Shown in pieces: positions 26,615-34,776 of a stretch of DNA of 64,000 nucleotides; position 1 is the first letter of the stretch; each line of letters begins with the position of its first letter. The stretch is from positions 248,001-312,000 of the forward strand of contig JADJFE010000001.1 in NCBI GenBank assembly GCA_016708725.1, read 5' to 3'. A program made the translations under genes and the position numbers. The notes under the pieces were generated by a model. That model had not been told where the DNA came from and ran no database searches. It saw only the letters and a list, made by a program, of their open reading frames with translations. The stretch comes from Candidatus Aalborgicola bjergmarkensis (GTDB taxonomy: Bacteria; Pseudomonadota; Gammaproteobacteria; Burkholderiales; Burkholderiaceae_C).

Positions 26615-27301
26615 TCACCCATCCGAACCGCCTGCCCAGCCAGCCAGATGTTGCGCGATTTGTTCGGGACTGGGCAACTCGCCTTGGAAGTTTGCGGGCA
26701 ATTGCGGGGTGACGGTGTAGGTGGCAATGCCCAGCGGACGGGTCATGGTGCGCAGCGCGTATTCCACCATCGTGCGTGTCTTGCTACGGCAAATCACGAT
26801 GCCAATGGGCGGGTTTTCACCTTCCATGCGGTGATGCTGGTCAAGCTGATCCAGATAGAACTCGATCTGCCCCTTGTGCTCGGGTTTGAACTCGCCAATT
26901 TTCAGCTCAATCGCTACCAGACAGCGCAGCCGCCGGTGAAACAGCAGCAGGTCGATAAAGTATTCGCGGCCATCGCTTTCCAGCTTGAACTGGTTGCCCA
27001 CAAAGGTGAACGCACCGCCCATTTCCGCCAGAAAACCGCGCTTGCCATCGCGGTATTCGCCTTCGTAGCGACTGCCGGGTTTGCCATTCCGATACCACTG
27101 CAACGTGCCTGTCCCAGTCGCCTTGCCGTTGGAGCAGGAACCTGACCAACTTGTGCTCTCGCCGGGAACTGGATTTGGATTCCATACCTGACAGGCGGTT
27201 TTTGCATCCGTGAACCATTCCCCTGCATGTGCCACAAATGGCACGAGGGCGAGTGTGGTGGCAATGATCAACCTGAATCCGTCGCGCAGCGTCTTGCTCA
27301 T
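26615..27301 (-). CDS. Chimeric protein: signal peptide + MORN-like region fused to DUF1016/YhcG-type nuclease C-terminus
   Basis: Residues 1-26 are a signal peptide (LRDGFRLIIATTLALVPFVA to HAG). Residues 40-88 carry MORN-like repeats (GKATGTGTLQWYRNGKPGSR, then YEGEYRDGKR). From about residue 89 the sequence is the PDDEXK-type C-terminus of DUF1016/YhcG proteins: GAFTFVGNQFKLES, FIDLLLFHRRLRCLVAIELK, GEFKPEHKGQIEFYLDQLDQ, then PPIGIVICRSKTRTMVEYAL. A cytoplasmic nuclease fused to an export signal makes little sense, so I infer that two broken genes were joined in frame by recombination. Probably not functional. Confidence 0.7.
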   Translation of the reverse strand: MSKTLRDGFRLIIATTLALVPFVAHAGEWFTDAKTACQVWNPNPVPGESTSWSGSCSNGKATGTGTLQWYRNGKPGSRYEGEYRDGKRGFLAEMGGAFTFVGNQFKLESDGREYFIDLLLFHRRLRCLVAIELKIGEFKPEHKGQIEFYLDQLDQHHRMEGENPPIGIVICRSKTRTMVEYALRTMTRPLGIATYTVTPQLPANFQGELPSPEQIAQHLAGWAGGSDG

Positions 27302-27394
27302 ACGGGTGGTGCCCGGTTGCGGGCGGCTGAAAGGGTGTATTGGGAGTCTCCTTTGTGGGTTTATTGGGTTCGCTCGCTAAAAAATGCGGTCAGT

Positions 27395-27520
27395 TTGACA
27401 TCCTCCCCTGCCCGAAGGCAGGGGATTCCTACGGTGCTAAACATGAGCTTCCTCACGCCTAGTCACTTCGGTGGGTTCCTGCTTCACAGAGGCTGCGCGT
27501 TTCGGTCTTGCGACCTTGGC
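27395..27520 (-). ncRNA. Candidate omega RNA (reRNA) of TnpB
   Basis: In IS605-type elements the RNA guide that TnpB uses is made from the 3' end of tnpB and the right end. Here that region ends with the conserved hairpin and GGATGTCAA. The guide would be the flanking bases, ACTGACCGCATTTTTTAGCG (27394 down to 27375). The 5' boundary is not determinable by eye. Confidence 0.5.
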
Positions 27521-28672
27521 ACGCCTTACGTCCTCTCCACAGGCTGCAACGCGGTATCCCCGCGCCAATATGTTTTTCGCACCGACCACATCGGCGTTTT
27601 CCTCGTGGCCGCAGTCTACGCACACAAACTTGGCCTGCGTTTGCCGGTTTTCTTTGGCAACGTGGCCGCAGACCGGACAGGTCTGGCTGGTGTAGTGCGC
27701 AGGAACTGGAATGAGTATTCCGCCGTTCCAGTTGAGCTTGTATTCCAACTGGCGGCGAAACTCGAACCAGCCCTGATCGAGGATGGCTTTGTTCAACCCC
27801 GACTTCTGAGCTACGTTTTTACCCGGTGCTTCGGTAGTTCCTGCGCTCGACTTGCTCATGTTGCGTACCTGCAAATCCTCAATAGCGACCATAGCGTGGT
27901 TTTTGCTGATCTTTGTTGTTTCTTTGTGCAGGAAGTCTTTGCGGGCATTACTGATACGGGTGTGGATTTTCTGAACTTTTCTTCTGGCTTTGTGCCAGTT
28001 CTTGCTAAATTTAACCTTACGACACATGCGCCTTTGGTACTTTTTAAGACGACGCTCGTGCTTCTTGAAGCTGTCCAGCGGCTCGATGTGCGTGCCATCG
28101 CTCATGGTGGCGAACCGAACAACGCCCACGTCGATGCCAATGGCACTGGTGGCTGTTGGCACGGGTTGCAGGACTGAGTGCTCAGTCTGGATACTTGCGA
28201 ACCACTTGCCACCAGACTGACTGACAGTGATGTTTTTGGCCATGCCGAGTATGCCCCGGCTGTTGTGGTAGCGAACCCATCCCAGCTTTGGCAGCTTAAT
28301 GCGGCTGTTGGCTTGGTCGATCTCGAAACCTTGCGGGAAACGGAAACTGTCGCCCCTGCCTTTTTTCTTACGGCACGGGAAGCCAGCACGTTTCTCAAAG
28401 AAGTTCTTGTAGGCCCTATCCGCATCTTTAAGTGCCTGTTGCAAGATTTGGGAAGGCGGCTCCTTGAGCCATTCTTTTTCTTTCTTCCATTCGGGAAGGC
28501 GGTTTGCCATATCCACGTAGCCGATGTACTTTCCACCAGACTCGTGATTGGCCTTTTGAATATCCAAAGCCCGGTTGTAGACAAACCGACGTGCCCCGGC
28601 AAAGCGGCACATGTCTTGCTCCTGCTCGCCGTTTGGCATCAACTCAAATTTGAAGGCTTGGAGGCGTTTCAT
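27437..28672 (-). CDS. tnpB: TnpB RNA-guided nuclease (IS200/IS605 family)
   Basis: A 411-residue TnpB. Helix-turn-helix-like N-terminus (MKRLQAFKFELMPNGEQEQD, then MCRFAGARRFVYNRAL), RuvC-like motifs with the catalytic acids in AIGIDVGVVRF, MVAIEDLQVRNM and NADVVGAKNILARG, and the zinc ribbon CPVCG ... CVDCG. Length is full and all catalytic residues are present, so it is likely active as a guided nuclease. Confidence 0.95.
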   Translation of the reverse strand: MKRLQAFKFELMPNGEQEQDMCRFAGARRFVYNRALDIQKANHESGGKYIGYVDMANRLPEWKKEKEWLKEPPSQILQQALKDADRAYKNFFEKRAGFPCRKKKGRGDSFRFPQGFEIDQANSRIKLPKLGWVRYHNSRGILGMAKNITVSQSGGKWFASIQTEHSVLQPVPTATSAIGIDVGVVRFATMSDGTHIEPLDSFKKHERRLKKYQRRMCRKVKFSKNWHKARRKVQKIHTRISNARKDFLHKETTKISKNHAMVAIEDLQVRNMSKSSAGTTEAPGKNVAQKSGLNKAILDQGWFEFRRQLEYKLNWNGGILIPVPAHYTSQTCPVCGHVAKENRQTQAKFVCVDCGHEENADVVGAKNILARGYRVAACGEDVRRAKVARPKRAASVKQEPTEVTRREEAHV

Positions 28673-28824
28673 ACTGTGATTTTAACCATGTTCAAGACGT
28701 ACATCCGCTACAAGGACAGCTTCGCTGTCCGCGCTCTGCATCCCCGCCCTGAAGGACGGGGTTTTCCGCGCAAGACTGATAAAGGAACGGCGGTGGCAGT
28801 TGCGCCTGCGGAATACACTATTCT

Positions 28825-28875
28825 TTTTATAGCTTCTCCCGCACATCCTACGGTGGCTACAGGCTATTTTGTGCA
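28825..28875 (+). repeat. Dispersed Comamonad-type short repeat
   Basis: Contains TTTTTATAGCTTCTCCCGCA and GGCTACAGGCTATTTTG. Related copies lie near 14455, 15533, 24340, 31640, 35668, 49830 and 55115 in either orientation. Here it lies between the TnpB element and the PIN-like toxin gene. The rest of the 28673-28955 gap is the left end of the TnpB element and unassigned sequence. Confidence 0.7.
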
Positions 28876-28955
28876 AAAAATCTCCGTCACCCGCTTGATT
28901 GCTGAACTATCCCAAAGGTGCAGACAACTGCCGCTGACGAATCTGTGGGGTACGA

Positions 28956-29567
28956 TTAGCGCCGGAAGCTCTCTTCCCAGGTCGTTCCCTGGGGAATCTT
29001 TTGCGCCTCCCGGTCTACAAGATAGTCGGCCCTGAAACCGGGTCGTTTGCTCAGTATCAAATCCTTGATTTCCCTGGCTGACGTGATGACACCACGCCTT
29101 TCCAGTCCATCAAGAAAACTGCTGGTCGATACCAGATGCATGTTCCCTGGCAGGGCGTAGGTGTTATCTTCAAACCAATCGTCTTCAATCAGAATCAAGG
29201 TCGGTTCGCCCGGATTGAACGTTCTGGCGCTTTTTACAAAACCAATGATGGAGAGTTCACCAAAATCTTCGCCCCACTGCACCTTTTCTCCGTTGAGCAG
29301 TTGCCTTTTCATTTCCGGCAGCGCCAGTTTGCCTATGGTGGTCGGCATGATGGCGATTCGATCCCGGTTCTGATCGAGAAAATCAGCGATCTGCGCGCCA
29401 TCCGTGTACCGCTGTGAAAGTGCGGTGGTTTCGAAGTGAACGATGTCTGTCACAACAAGCCCCACACCGGGGCGCACCAACAGCAGCAAGTGCAGCGCAT
29501 TGCCCATGGCGAGTGAAATCAGTGGCCCGGAATCGGGGATTGCCAGCGTAATTTTTCTTTTAGCCAT
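28956..29567 (-). CDS. PIN-like toxin protein
   Basis: A 203-residue protein beginning MAKRKITLAIPDSGPLISLA. The D-S-G-P-L-I-x-L-A motif after a beta strand is the first acidic motif of PIN-domain RNases. VVTDIVHFETTALSQRYTDG and later acidic residues (LILIEDDWFEDN) fit the rest of the site. It is longer than most VapC toxins. It overlaps the end of the upstream antitoxin gene by 8 bp, the normal layout for a TA pair. Toxin activity is inferred from fold and context. Confidence 0.65.
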   Translation of the reverse strand: MAKRKITLAIPDSGPLISLAMGNALHLLLLVRPGVGLVVTDIVHFETTALSQRYTDGAQIADFLDQNRDRIAIMPTTIGKLALPEMKRQLLNGEKVQWGEDFGELSIIGFVKSARTFNPGEPTLILIEDDWFEDNTYALPGNMHLVSTSSFLDGLERRGVITSAREIKDLILSKRPGFRADYLVDREAQKIPQGTTWEESFRR

Positions 29568-29940
29568 CTTGTGCCTGGTCCATAAAGGCATCAAATGCTT
29601 TATCCAGTTTGCGCCGATCCTGCTCTTTTGGCCGTGGATGCGGAAGCCCGGCTGCGTTCAATAAGCGCAGCAAAAGACCGTAGTCCAGGATACCTATGCG
29701 CTGCATGGCACAGAGCCGGGGAATTTTTCCCAGCGAATACAGGGTCAGCGTTTCCGCAATGCCACCGCCCGGTGCAACGCCAGGCGAATGGGCTTCGCCC
29801 TTTTCATAGTCATCTGCAGGAATCAAATATCCAGCGGGGCGTCCGTTGCGCGTGAGGCACACCCCGCCCTTCATTCCTGCTTCAATGAACTCGCCAAAGC
29901 GTGTCTTGGCCTCGGTAGAGGTAAAGTATTTCATGCGCAT
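29560..29940 (-). CDS. Phd/YefM-type antitoxin with C-terminal extension
   Basis: A 126-residue protein. Residues 1-55 are a Phd/YefM domain (MKYFTSTEAKTRFGEFIEAG, then GVCLTRNGRPAGYLIPADDY). The C-terminal 70 residues (LGKIPRLCAMQRIGILDYGL, then LDKAFDAFMDQAQDG) are longer than usual and presumably bind the PIN-like partner. Start ATG at 29940 or the next Met (29934). First gene of the pair. Confidence 0.75.
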   Translation of the reverse strand: MRMKYFTSTEAKTRFGEFIEAGMKGGVCLTRNGRPAGYLIPADDYEKGEAHSPGVAPGGGIAETLTLYSLGKIPRLCAMQRIGILDYGLLLRLLNAAGLPHPRPKEQDRRKLDKAFDAFMDQAQDG

Positions 29941-30140
29941 GAATTGTAGACATCATGTGCGAAATGTACATGCACCAACCGCCCACACCCAAGCCCTGCC
30001 CTTCGTCGGAGTGCTTGCCGGCCAAAACATTCGCACCGATTTGGCACAATGCACACGATCACGGTGGAGTGGAGCCAGGCAAACGTGGTGGTTGGCCGTG
30101 AACGCATGGCGTGACCTGGATTTTGGAGGGCAGTATTCGC

Positions 30141-31514
30141 ATGGCAACTCAACCGGGTTATAGGGTCTGGCCGGCACGCTACAAAGGTTTTAGTGTTGAA
30201 ATTCACGAGGCACAGGGGCATCGCTCCTGGATAGCCTCCAGGGAAGTACGCAATGTGTTGCCATCCTTGCGGCCCGACAAGCAGCTTTTGCAGGACTACC
30301 CGTATGGCTTTGAGAAGCGGGACAAGGGTCCGCGTCTGTTTTTCAACGAAACAACCTTGACCGCCGAACTGCGCCGCATGGGCAGCCCGGATGCATTGAT
30401 GTTTCTGGCCTGGCTGGAAAAAACCGTGTATTACTCGGCCGCGCGCAAAAGAGATGGCGCACCCATCGTACAGACCATGCCAGCCACGCCGCGCATGGAT
30501 GGCGGCGTAGAAGACGATGGTGCCGACTTGCACATTCCCACCAGAAAACTGCCTGCATTGCCAAAATCTCCACGGCCTCCCGCACCCGAGCCGAAGGGGG
30601 GACTGCTGCAGCGCATGCTCCTGATCCCTGTTCTTGCGCTCTGGCGGGGTGATGTGGCGCTGGGCAGGGCCATCGTCGCCGGTGGTCTGGCGCTGACGGC
30701 CTGGATTGGCATCGCCTACTGGCTCATTGCAAAAATCACCGCCCCCGCGCGCTACAACGGCGCTTTTGCCCTGAAGCAATGGCTGGTGCTGACGCTAATC
30801 CTGAGCGTCGCAGCCGGGCTGGTGTGGTGGTGCGGTGGTGCCATGCGCTGCGCCCTGCGGCATCACAGGGAAGGGGGTGGCTTCACCGGCTCGCTGATCA
30901 CCTTTGTCTCAGCGCTGACACTGCTGCTGGCTGTGTTGCCATATCCTTTGGGGCTGGCAGGCGAGTGGCTGTCGGGTTGGTGGATGATCCATGTGCGTGA
31001 TGACATGCACACCGCCGACGTGCTGCGTGTCGAGGATTTGGGGCGCATCATCGTGCGGGGGGATCTTGGATTTGGCACGTACAAGAAACTGGAGCACGCA
31101 CTGCAGATGAAACCCAAATTGCCGCTTGTGCAAATCGAAAGCCCTGGCGGTTATGTCGTGGAAGGCCTAGCAATGGCCAAGCTCATTGAACAAAATGGGC
31201 TGGATACGGTCAGTTTTGAGCGTTGCGCAAGCGCTTGCACGTTTTTACTCGCAGCGGGTCAGGAGCGTTACCTGGGGGCCGGAGTGACCGTCGGATTTCA
31301 TCGAAGTTGGTCTTACGCCAGCGGTTTTGGCAAGGGCTGGAGTTCGGTGGATTACCAGATTGCAAACTACTACCGCTCTCGCAATACGGCAGAGGATTTT
31401 GTGCAGCAAGCCCTGGATACGCCCGGCAATCGCCTTTGGGTGCCGACACACGACGCAATGTTCACGGCTGGTTATGCTACCAAACGCTGGGAAGACCGCA
31501 AGAGCGGGTATTAA
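30141..31514 (+). CDS. Membrane protein with C-terminal ClpP-like (COG3904-type) protease domain
   Basis: A 457-residue protein. The N-terminal 100 residues are soluble (YRVWPARYKGFSVEIHEAQG; KTVYYSAARKR) and faintly recall KilA/BRO-type domains, without confidence. Four hydrophobic segments follow (about 165-185, 195-215, 235-255, 265-285). The C-terminal 170 residues resemble periplasmic ClpP-type serine proteases: VQIESPGGYVVEGLAMAKLI and CASACTFLLAAGQERYLGAG, with the likely nucleophile Ser in C-A-S-A-C. Start chosen at ATG 30141 behind GGAGGG; an upstream in-frame start at 30111 is possible. Substrate unknown. Confidence 0.75.
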   Translation: MATQPGYRVWPARYKGFSVEIHEAQGHRSWIASREVRNVLPSLRPDKQLLQDYPYGFEKRDKGPRLFFNETTLTAELRRMGSPDALMFLAWLEKTVYYSAARKRDGAPIVQTMPATPRMDGGVEDDGADLHIPTRKLPALPKSPRPPAPEPKGGLLQRMLLIPVLALWRGDVALGRAIVAGGLALTAWIGIAYWLIAKITAPARYNGAFALKQWLVLTLILSVAAGLVWWCGGAMRCALRHHREGGGFTGSLITFVSALTLLLAVLPYPLGLAGEWLSGWWMIHVRDDMHTADVLRVEDLGRIIVRGDLGFGTYKKLEHALQMKPKLPLVQIESPGGYVVEGLAMAKLIEQNGLDTVSFERCASACTFLLAAGQERYLGAGVTVGFHRSWSYASGFGKGWSSVDYQIANYYRSRNTAEDFVQQALDTPGNRLWVPTHDAMFTAGYATKRWEDRKSGY

Positions 31515-31631
31515 CTGGTATGGGCAAACCGTTCCCAATTCATGACGTACCCTGCAGTGAATCCATGAACCGATCAATCTCGGTATTGGGTGCCTGGGCG
31601 TATTTTTCGTCATCCGGAGCCTTGGTTTTTT

Positions 31632-31790
31632 ACATGATTACGGCTACAGGCCTTATTGAATGAGCGGGAGCAGCTATCAAATCAGGATCATGGGCTAACC
31701 AGCCAGCAAATTGTCCGGTGCATGCAAGCGTTCGTCGGAGTGTGTCATGCCAGCCCTCTACCGCACGGCTGACGTGCGCAAGCAGCTATT
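31632..31790 (+). repeat. Dispersed direct repeat, copy C
   Basis: Bases 31632-31705 match 24329-24402 and contain the short Comamonad-type repeat. Bases 31706-31749 match the acyltransferase 5' end, and 31759-31790 (TACCGCACGGCTGACGTGCG) match its leader at 19637-19668, with the middle deleted. No gene is present in 31515-31794 apart from these repeats. Confidence 0.85.
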
Positions 31791-31794
31791 GTTT

Positions 31795-32769
31795 TTATAG
31801 TTTTCGCTGCTCGGCAATCCCTGGACGCTGGACACCGGGCGCAAGGTAGTGCGCCGCAATCGGCTCCAGCCGGGATGGGGTGATGCCCAACACTTCCAGA
31901 CCGGCCACCGTCGCACTTGCAACGTTATCGACCTTCATGGAGTCCAGATTATCGCGGCTCATCAATGGCTCCCCAGGCGCGAGCTCCATCATGAAAGCCT
32001 GTATCCGCCCGATCCAGTCCGGCAAGGCAATGACCGGACGCCCCAGGCCGCCACGCACACCACCGAGTCGTGCGGCCAACTGCACCAGTTCGCGCAGCGT
32101 GAAGACCTGTGGACCGCAGGCCTCGATCACGGCAGGATGATCGGGCACATCCTGCGCCAGGATTCGCACCACGGCGCTGGCGACATCTTCCACCCAAACT
32201 GGCTGAAACCGTGCCCCGGCACCCGCCAACGGCATCACCGGAAAGAACCTTTGCAGCCTGGCAAACAGGTTGAGGAACTTGTCATGCGCCCCAAAAATCA
32301 CGCTGGGGCGCAGCACCGTCACCCTGGGTGATAACGGCTCTTCGGAGGATGCCAAAAGCACTGCCTCCCCTCGGCTTTTGCTGCGCAAATACTCGGATGG
32401 ACAGTCTTGCGGCCTCTGGGCATTGGCTCCCAGTGCACTGATGTGGACAAGTTCACGTACACGGTTGTCATGGCATGCCTGCAAGATTCTGGATGGAAGT
32501 GCCACGTGCACTTTGTCGAACGCTGCGGCATTCCCATGCAAAATGGCCACCAGATTGACAACCGCCGTGTGCCCAGCCATGGCTTTGGTCAGCGCGGTTG
32601 CGTCATGCACATCCAGATCGACAACGTGAACCTGTGGCAACCCACGAACCGGCCAGTCACGCTCTGGCGTTCGGGTTGGAACCGTGACTGTCCAACCATT
32701 CTGCACCAACTGCTTGCATACCTGGGTACCGACAAACCCGGTGCCACCCAATACCATGACGTTTTTCAC
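31795..32769 (-). CDS. NAD(P)-binding atypical SDR, complex I NDUFA9-like
   Basis: A 324-residue protein. Rossmann motif VMVLGGTGFVGTQVCKQLVQ at the N-terminus, then LVHISALGANAQRPQDCPSE (the Ser/Ala-Ser region of extended SDRs), YLRSKSRGEAVLLAS and VLRPSVIFGAHDKFLN. This pattern is that of the NDUFA9-like subfamily, often linked to quinones or respiratory complexes in proteobacteria. A GTG start at 32769 behind GGAG is chosen; the ATG-led extension to 32847 would overlap the cobQ end. Probably cotranscribed after cobQ. Confidence 0.85.
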   Translation of the reverse strand: MKNVMVLGGTGFVGTQVCKQLVQNGWTVTVPTRTPERDWPVRGLPQVHVVDLDVHDATALTKAMAGHTAVVNLVAILHGNAAAFDKVHVALPSRILQACHDNRVRELVHISALGANAQRPQDCPSEYLRSKSRGEAVLLASSEEPLSPRVTVLRPSVIFGAHDKFLNLFARLQRFFPVMPLAGAGARFQPVWVEDVASAVVRILAQDVPDHPAVIEACGPQVFTLRELVQLAARLGGVRGGLGRPVIALPDWIGRIQAFMMELAPGEPLMSRDNLDSMKVDNVASATVAGLEVLGITPSRLEPIAAHYLAPGVQRPGIAEQRKL

Positions 32770-32818
32770 AAACAACTCCTGATAACCATATTGATGGGTT
32801 GCGACAGCGTTAACGCAT

Positions 32819-34300
32819 TCATGCGTTGACCATTGCATCCAGCACACCCGCCTCGAAGTGGCGGGTTATGAAGTCTGCCAGACCATCGAACACCACATCC
32901 AGCGTCGGCGCGTCCGCTCCGAACAGGGCTCGCAGCACGGCGGGGTCTTCAAAGAGGCCGTGCAGGTAGATGCCCAGCACATTGCCTGCGGCGTTGCACC
33001 AGCCCAGGCCATCGGGCAGCACGGCCTGCGCCACATCGCCCTGGGCCAACAGGTCCGCATGCTGCGCCGTCTGCCCATGGTGGATTTCATAGCCCGAGAT
33101 CGACACACCCGCAAGCGCCGCCCAAAGCCCCGCCATACCACCGCCCCCGGCAAAAGCCGTTTTCGTATGCCGCACCGTCTTGTCCGGCGCAAACACGGTC
33201 ACCAGCGGCAGCAAGCCCAGGCCCGGCGCGTTGCCGTCAATGCCGTGGGTGTCGATCAGCGCCTCGCCCAGCATCTGCAACCCGCCGCAGATACCAAAAA
33301 CCGCCCCACCACGCGCTGCGTGCCGGGCCACGCTAGCATCCAGCCCCTGTGCGCGCAGCCAATCCAGATCGGCGACGGTGGCTTTGGAGCCTGGCAGGAT
33401 GATCCAGTCGGTGTCGGTCAGACCCGCCAGTTCCTTGGGACTGCGCACCCACTGCAGGCGCAGGCCGGGAATGTTCTTGAGCGGCTGGAATTCGTCCAGA
33501 TTGCTGATGCGTGGATAGGCCACCACCGCCACCGTGCGGGTCACACGGCCCGCCGACACGCTGCGGTCATCGAACACACCATCCTCTTCGGGCAGTCCGT
33601 GCTGCCACCACATCGGCAACGTGGCCAGCGTCGGAATGCCGGTTCGCTCCTGCAGCATCTGCGGCGCTGGCGCCAAAAGGCTGGCATCGCCGCGAAACTT
33701 GTTGAGCACAAAACCCTTGATCAGCGCACGCTCGTTTTCCGGCAGCAGCGCCCAGGTGCCGTACAGGTGAGCAAAGGCGCCGCCACGGTCAATGTCGCTC
33801 ACCAGCAGGCAAGCGGCATTGCAATGCAGGGCCACACGCATGTTGACAATATCGCTGGCTGCAAGATTGATCTCGGCGGGCGAACCCGCACCTTCGATCA
33901 CCACCACATCGTTTTCGGCGCGCAAACCGTCCAGCGATTGCACGATCTGTGGCCACACCGCCAGGCTGCGCGCGCGCCACGGCATGCGCGACAGCACCTC
34001 ATCCACCCGGCCCATCAGCACCACCTGGCTGTGCGTGTCGGCCTCGGGCTTGAGCAGCAGCGGATTCATGCGTACATCCGGCACAGCGCGTGCGGCCAGT
34101 GCCTGAAAGTATTGGGCCGAGCCGATCTCGCCTGAGCCGCTTTCAGAAGCCACCACACGTGCGTTATTGCTCATGTTTTGCGCCTTGAACGGCGCCACTT
34201 TCAACCCCTGGCGGGCGTAGTAGCGGCACAAGGCGGTGGCAAGCCAGCTCTTGCCCGCCCCACTGGTGGTGCCCAGCACCATGACACACCGTGCAACCAT
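32819..34300 (-). CDS. cobQ: Cobyric acid synthase
   Basis: A 493-residue glutamine-dependent amidase that amidates the corrin ring side chains b, d, e and g in cobalamin biosynthesis. N-terminal P-loop-like ATP site (VMVLGTTSGAGKSWLATALC; FKAQNMSNNARV), central VIEGAGSPAEINLAASDIVN, and C-terminal class I glutamine amidotransferase domain (IILPGSKATVADLDWLRAQG; GAVFGICGGLQMLGEAL with nucleophile Cys; SGYEIHHGQT with His). Complete length. The start shares bases with the queD stop (TGATG). No other cobalamin gene is in the window. Confidence 0.96.
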   Translation of the reverse strand: MVARCVMVLGTTSGAGKSWLATALCRYYARQGLKVAPFKAQNMSNNARVVASESGSGEIGSAQYFQALAARAVPDVRMNPLLLKPEADTHSQVVLMGRVDEVLSRMPWRARSLAVWPQIVQSLDGLRAENDVVVIEGAGSPAEINLAASDIVNMRVALHCNAACLLVSDIDRGGAFAHLYGTWALLPENERALIKGFVLNKFRGDASLLAPAPQMLQERTGIPTLATLPMWWQHGLPEEDGVFDDRSVSAGRVTRTVAVVAYPRISNLDEFQPLKNIPGLRLQWVRSPKELAGLTDTDWIILPGSKATVADLDWLRAQGLDASVARHAARGGAVFGICGGLQMLGEALIDTHGIDGNAPGLGLLPLVTVFAPDKTVRHTKTAFAGGGGMAGLWAALAGVSISGYEIHHGQTAQHADLLAQGDVAQAVLPDGLGWCNAAGNVLGIYLHGLFEDPAVLRALFGADAPTLDVVFDGLADFITRHFEAGVLDAMVNA

Positions 34301-34743
34301 CAGCCGTCAATCTCCGCCCAGCAATTGGGCGTCTCAAAGAGCGTCACCTTGGTCAGTGCAAGGTGGCGGCCAAAGCGGTCGTGGTAAACCGGCTTGAGCG
34401 TATCAAAAGCAATGCGCGCCAGGTTTTCCACCGTGGGCACGCGCTTGAGGACCACGGTCTTGTGGTTCGGGAGGCTATCCAGAAAGGCGCGCACGGCGGT
34501 GTCGTTTTCGTAGACCAAAAAGGCATGGTCCCAGAGATTGACCAGATGTTCGTTGGCCAGCGTCTTGATGTCGCCAAAGTCCATGATCATGCCGTTGTCG
34601 GACTCTCCCTCTTGCTGCACCACGTCGCCGGTGAGGGTCACGAGCAGGGTGTAGCGGTGGCCGTGCAGGTTACGGCACTGGCTGGCGTGGTCGGGAATGC
34701 GGTGGCCGGCGTCGAATTCCAGCTTGCGGGTGATGGTGAGCAT
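34300..34743 (-). CDS. queD: 6-carboxy-5,6,7,8-tetrahydropterin synthase
   Basis: A 147-residue enzyme of the queuosine (7-deazaguanine) pathway that converts dihydroneopterin triphosphate to 6-carboxytetrahydropterin. Zinc ligands in FDAGHRI and NLHGHRY, catalytic Cys in SQCRNLHGH, and the WDHAFLV and PTVENLAR motifs are all present. Lies directly downstream of queE, which acts next on its product. Confidence 0.95.
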   Translation of the reverse strand: MLTITRKLEFDAGHRIPDHASQCRNLHGHRYTLLVTLTGDVVQQEGESDNGMIMDFGDIKTLANEHLVNLWDHAFLVYENDTAVRAFLDSLPNHKTVVLKRVPTVENLARIAFDTLKPVYHDRFGRHLALTKVTLFETPNCWAEIDG

Positions 34744-34776
34744 GGTGGTGTCCCGAGGGGAATATCTCGTAATAAT

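Larger units (their letters stand above)
27395..28775 (-). mobile_element. IS200/IS605-type element carrying only tnpB
   Basis: Bounded on the coding strand by a left-end hairpin (about 28740-28775, CCCCGTCC TTCA GGGCGGGG) and a right end terminating GGATGTCAA at 27395. The right-end hairpin is CCCCTGCC (27405-27412) / GGCAGGGG (27417-27424). No tnpA (Y1 transposase) is present, so movement would need one in trans. The outer left boundary is approximate. Confidence 0.8.

Noticed and set aside
27227..28177. 316-codon plus-strand frame over the TnpB element
   Set aside because: Antisense reading of tnpB and the chimeric gene; composition is that of a shadow frame.
23052..31790. Prophage or ICE
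   Set aside because: No integrase, capsid, portal, relaxase or conjugation gene was seen, only remnants and small modules.
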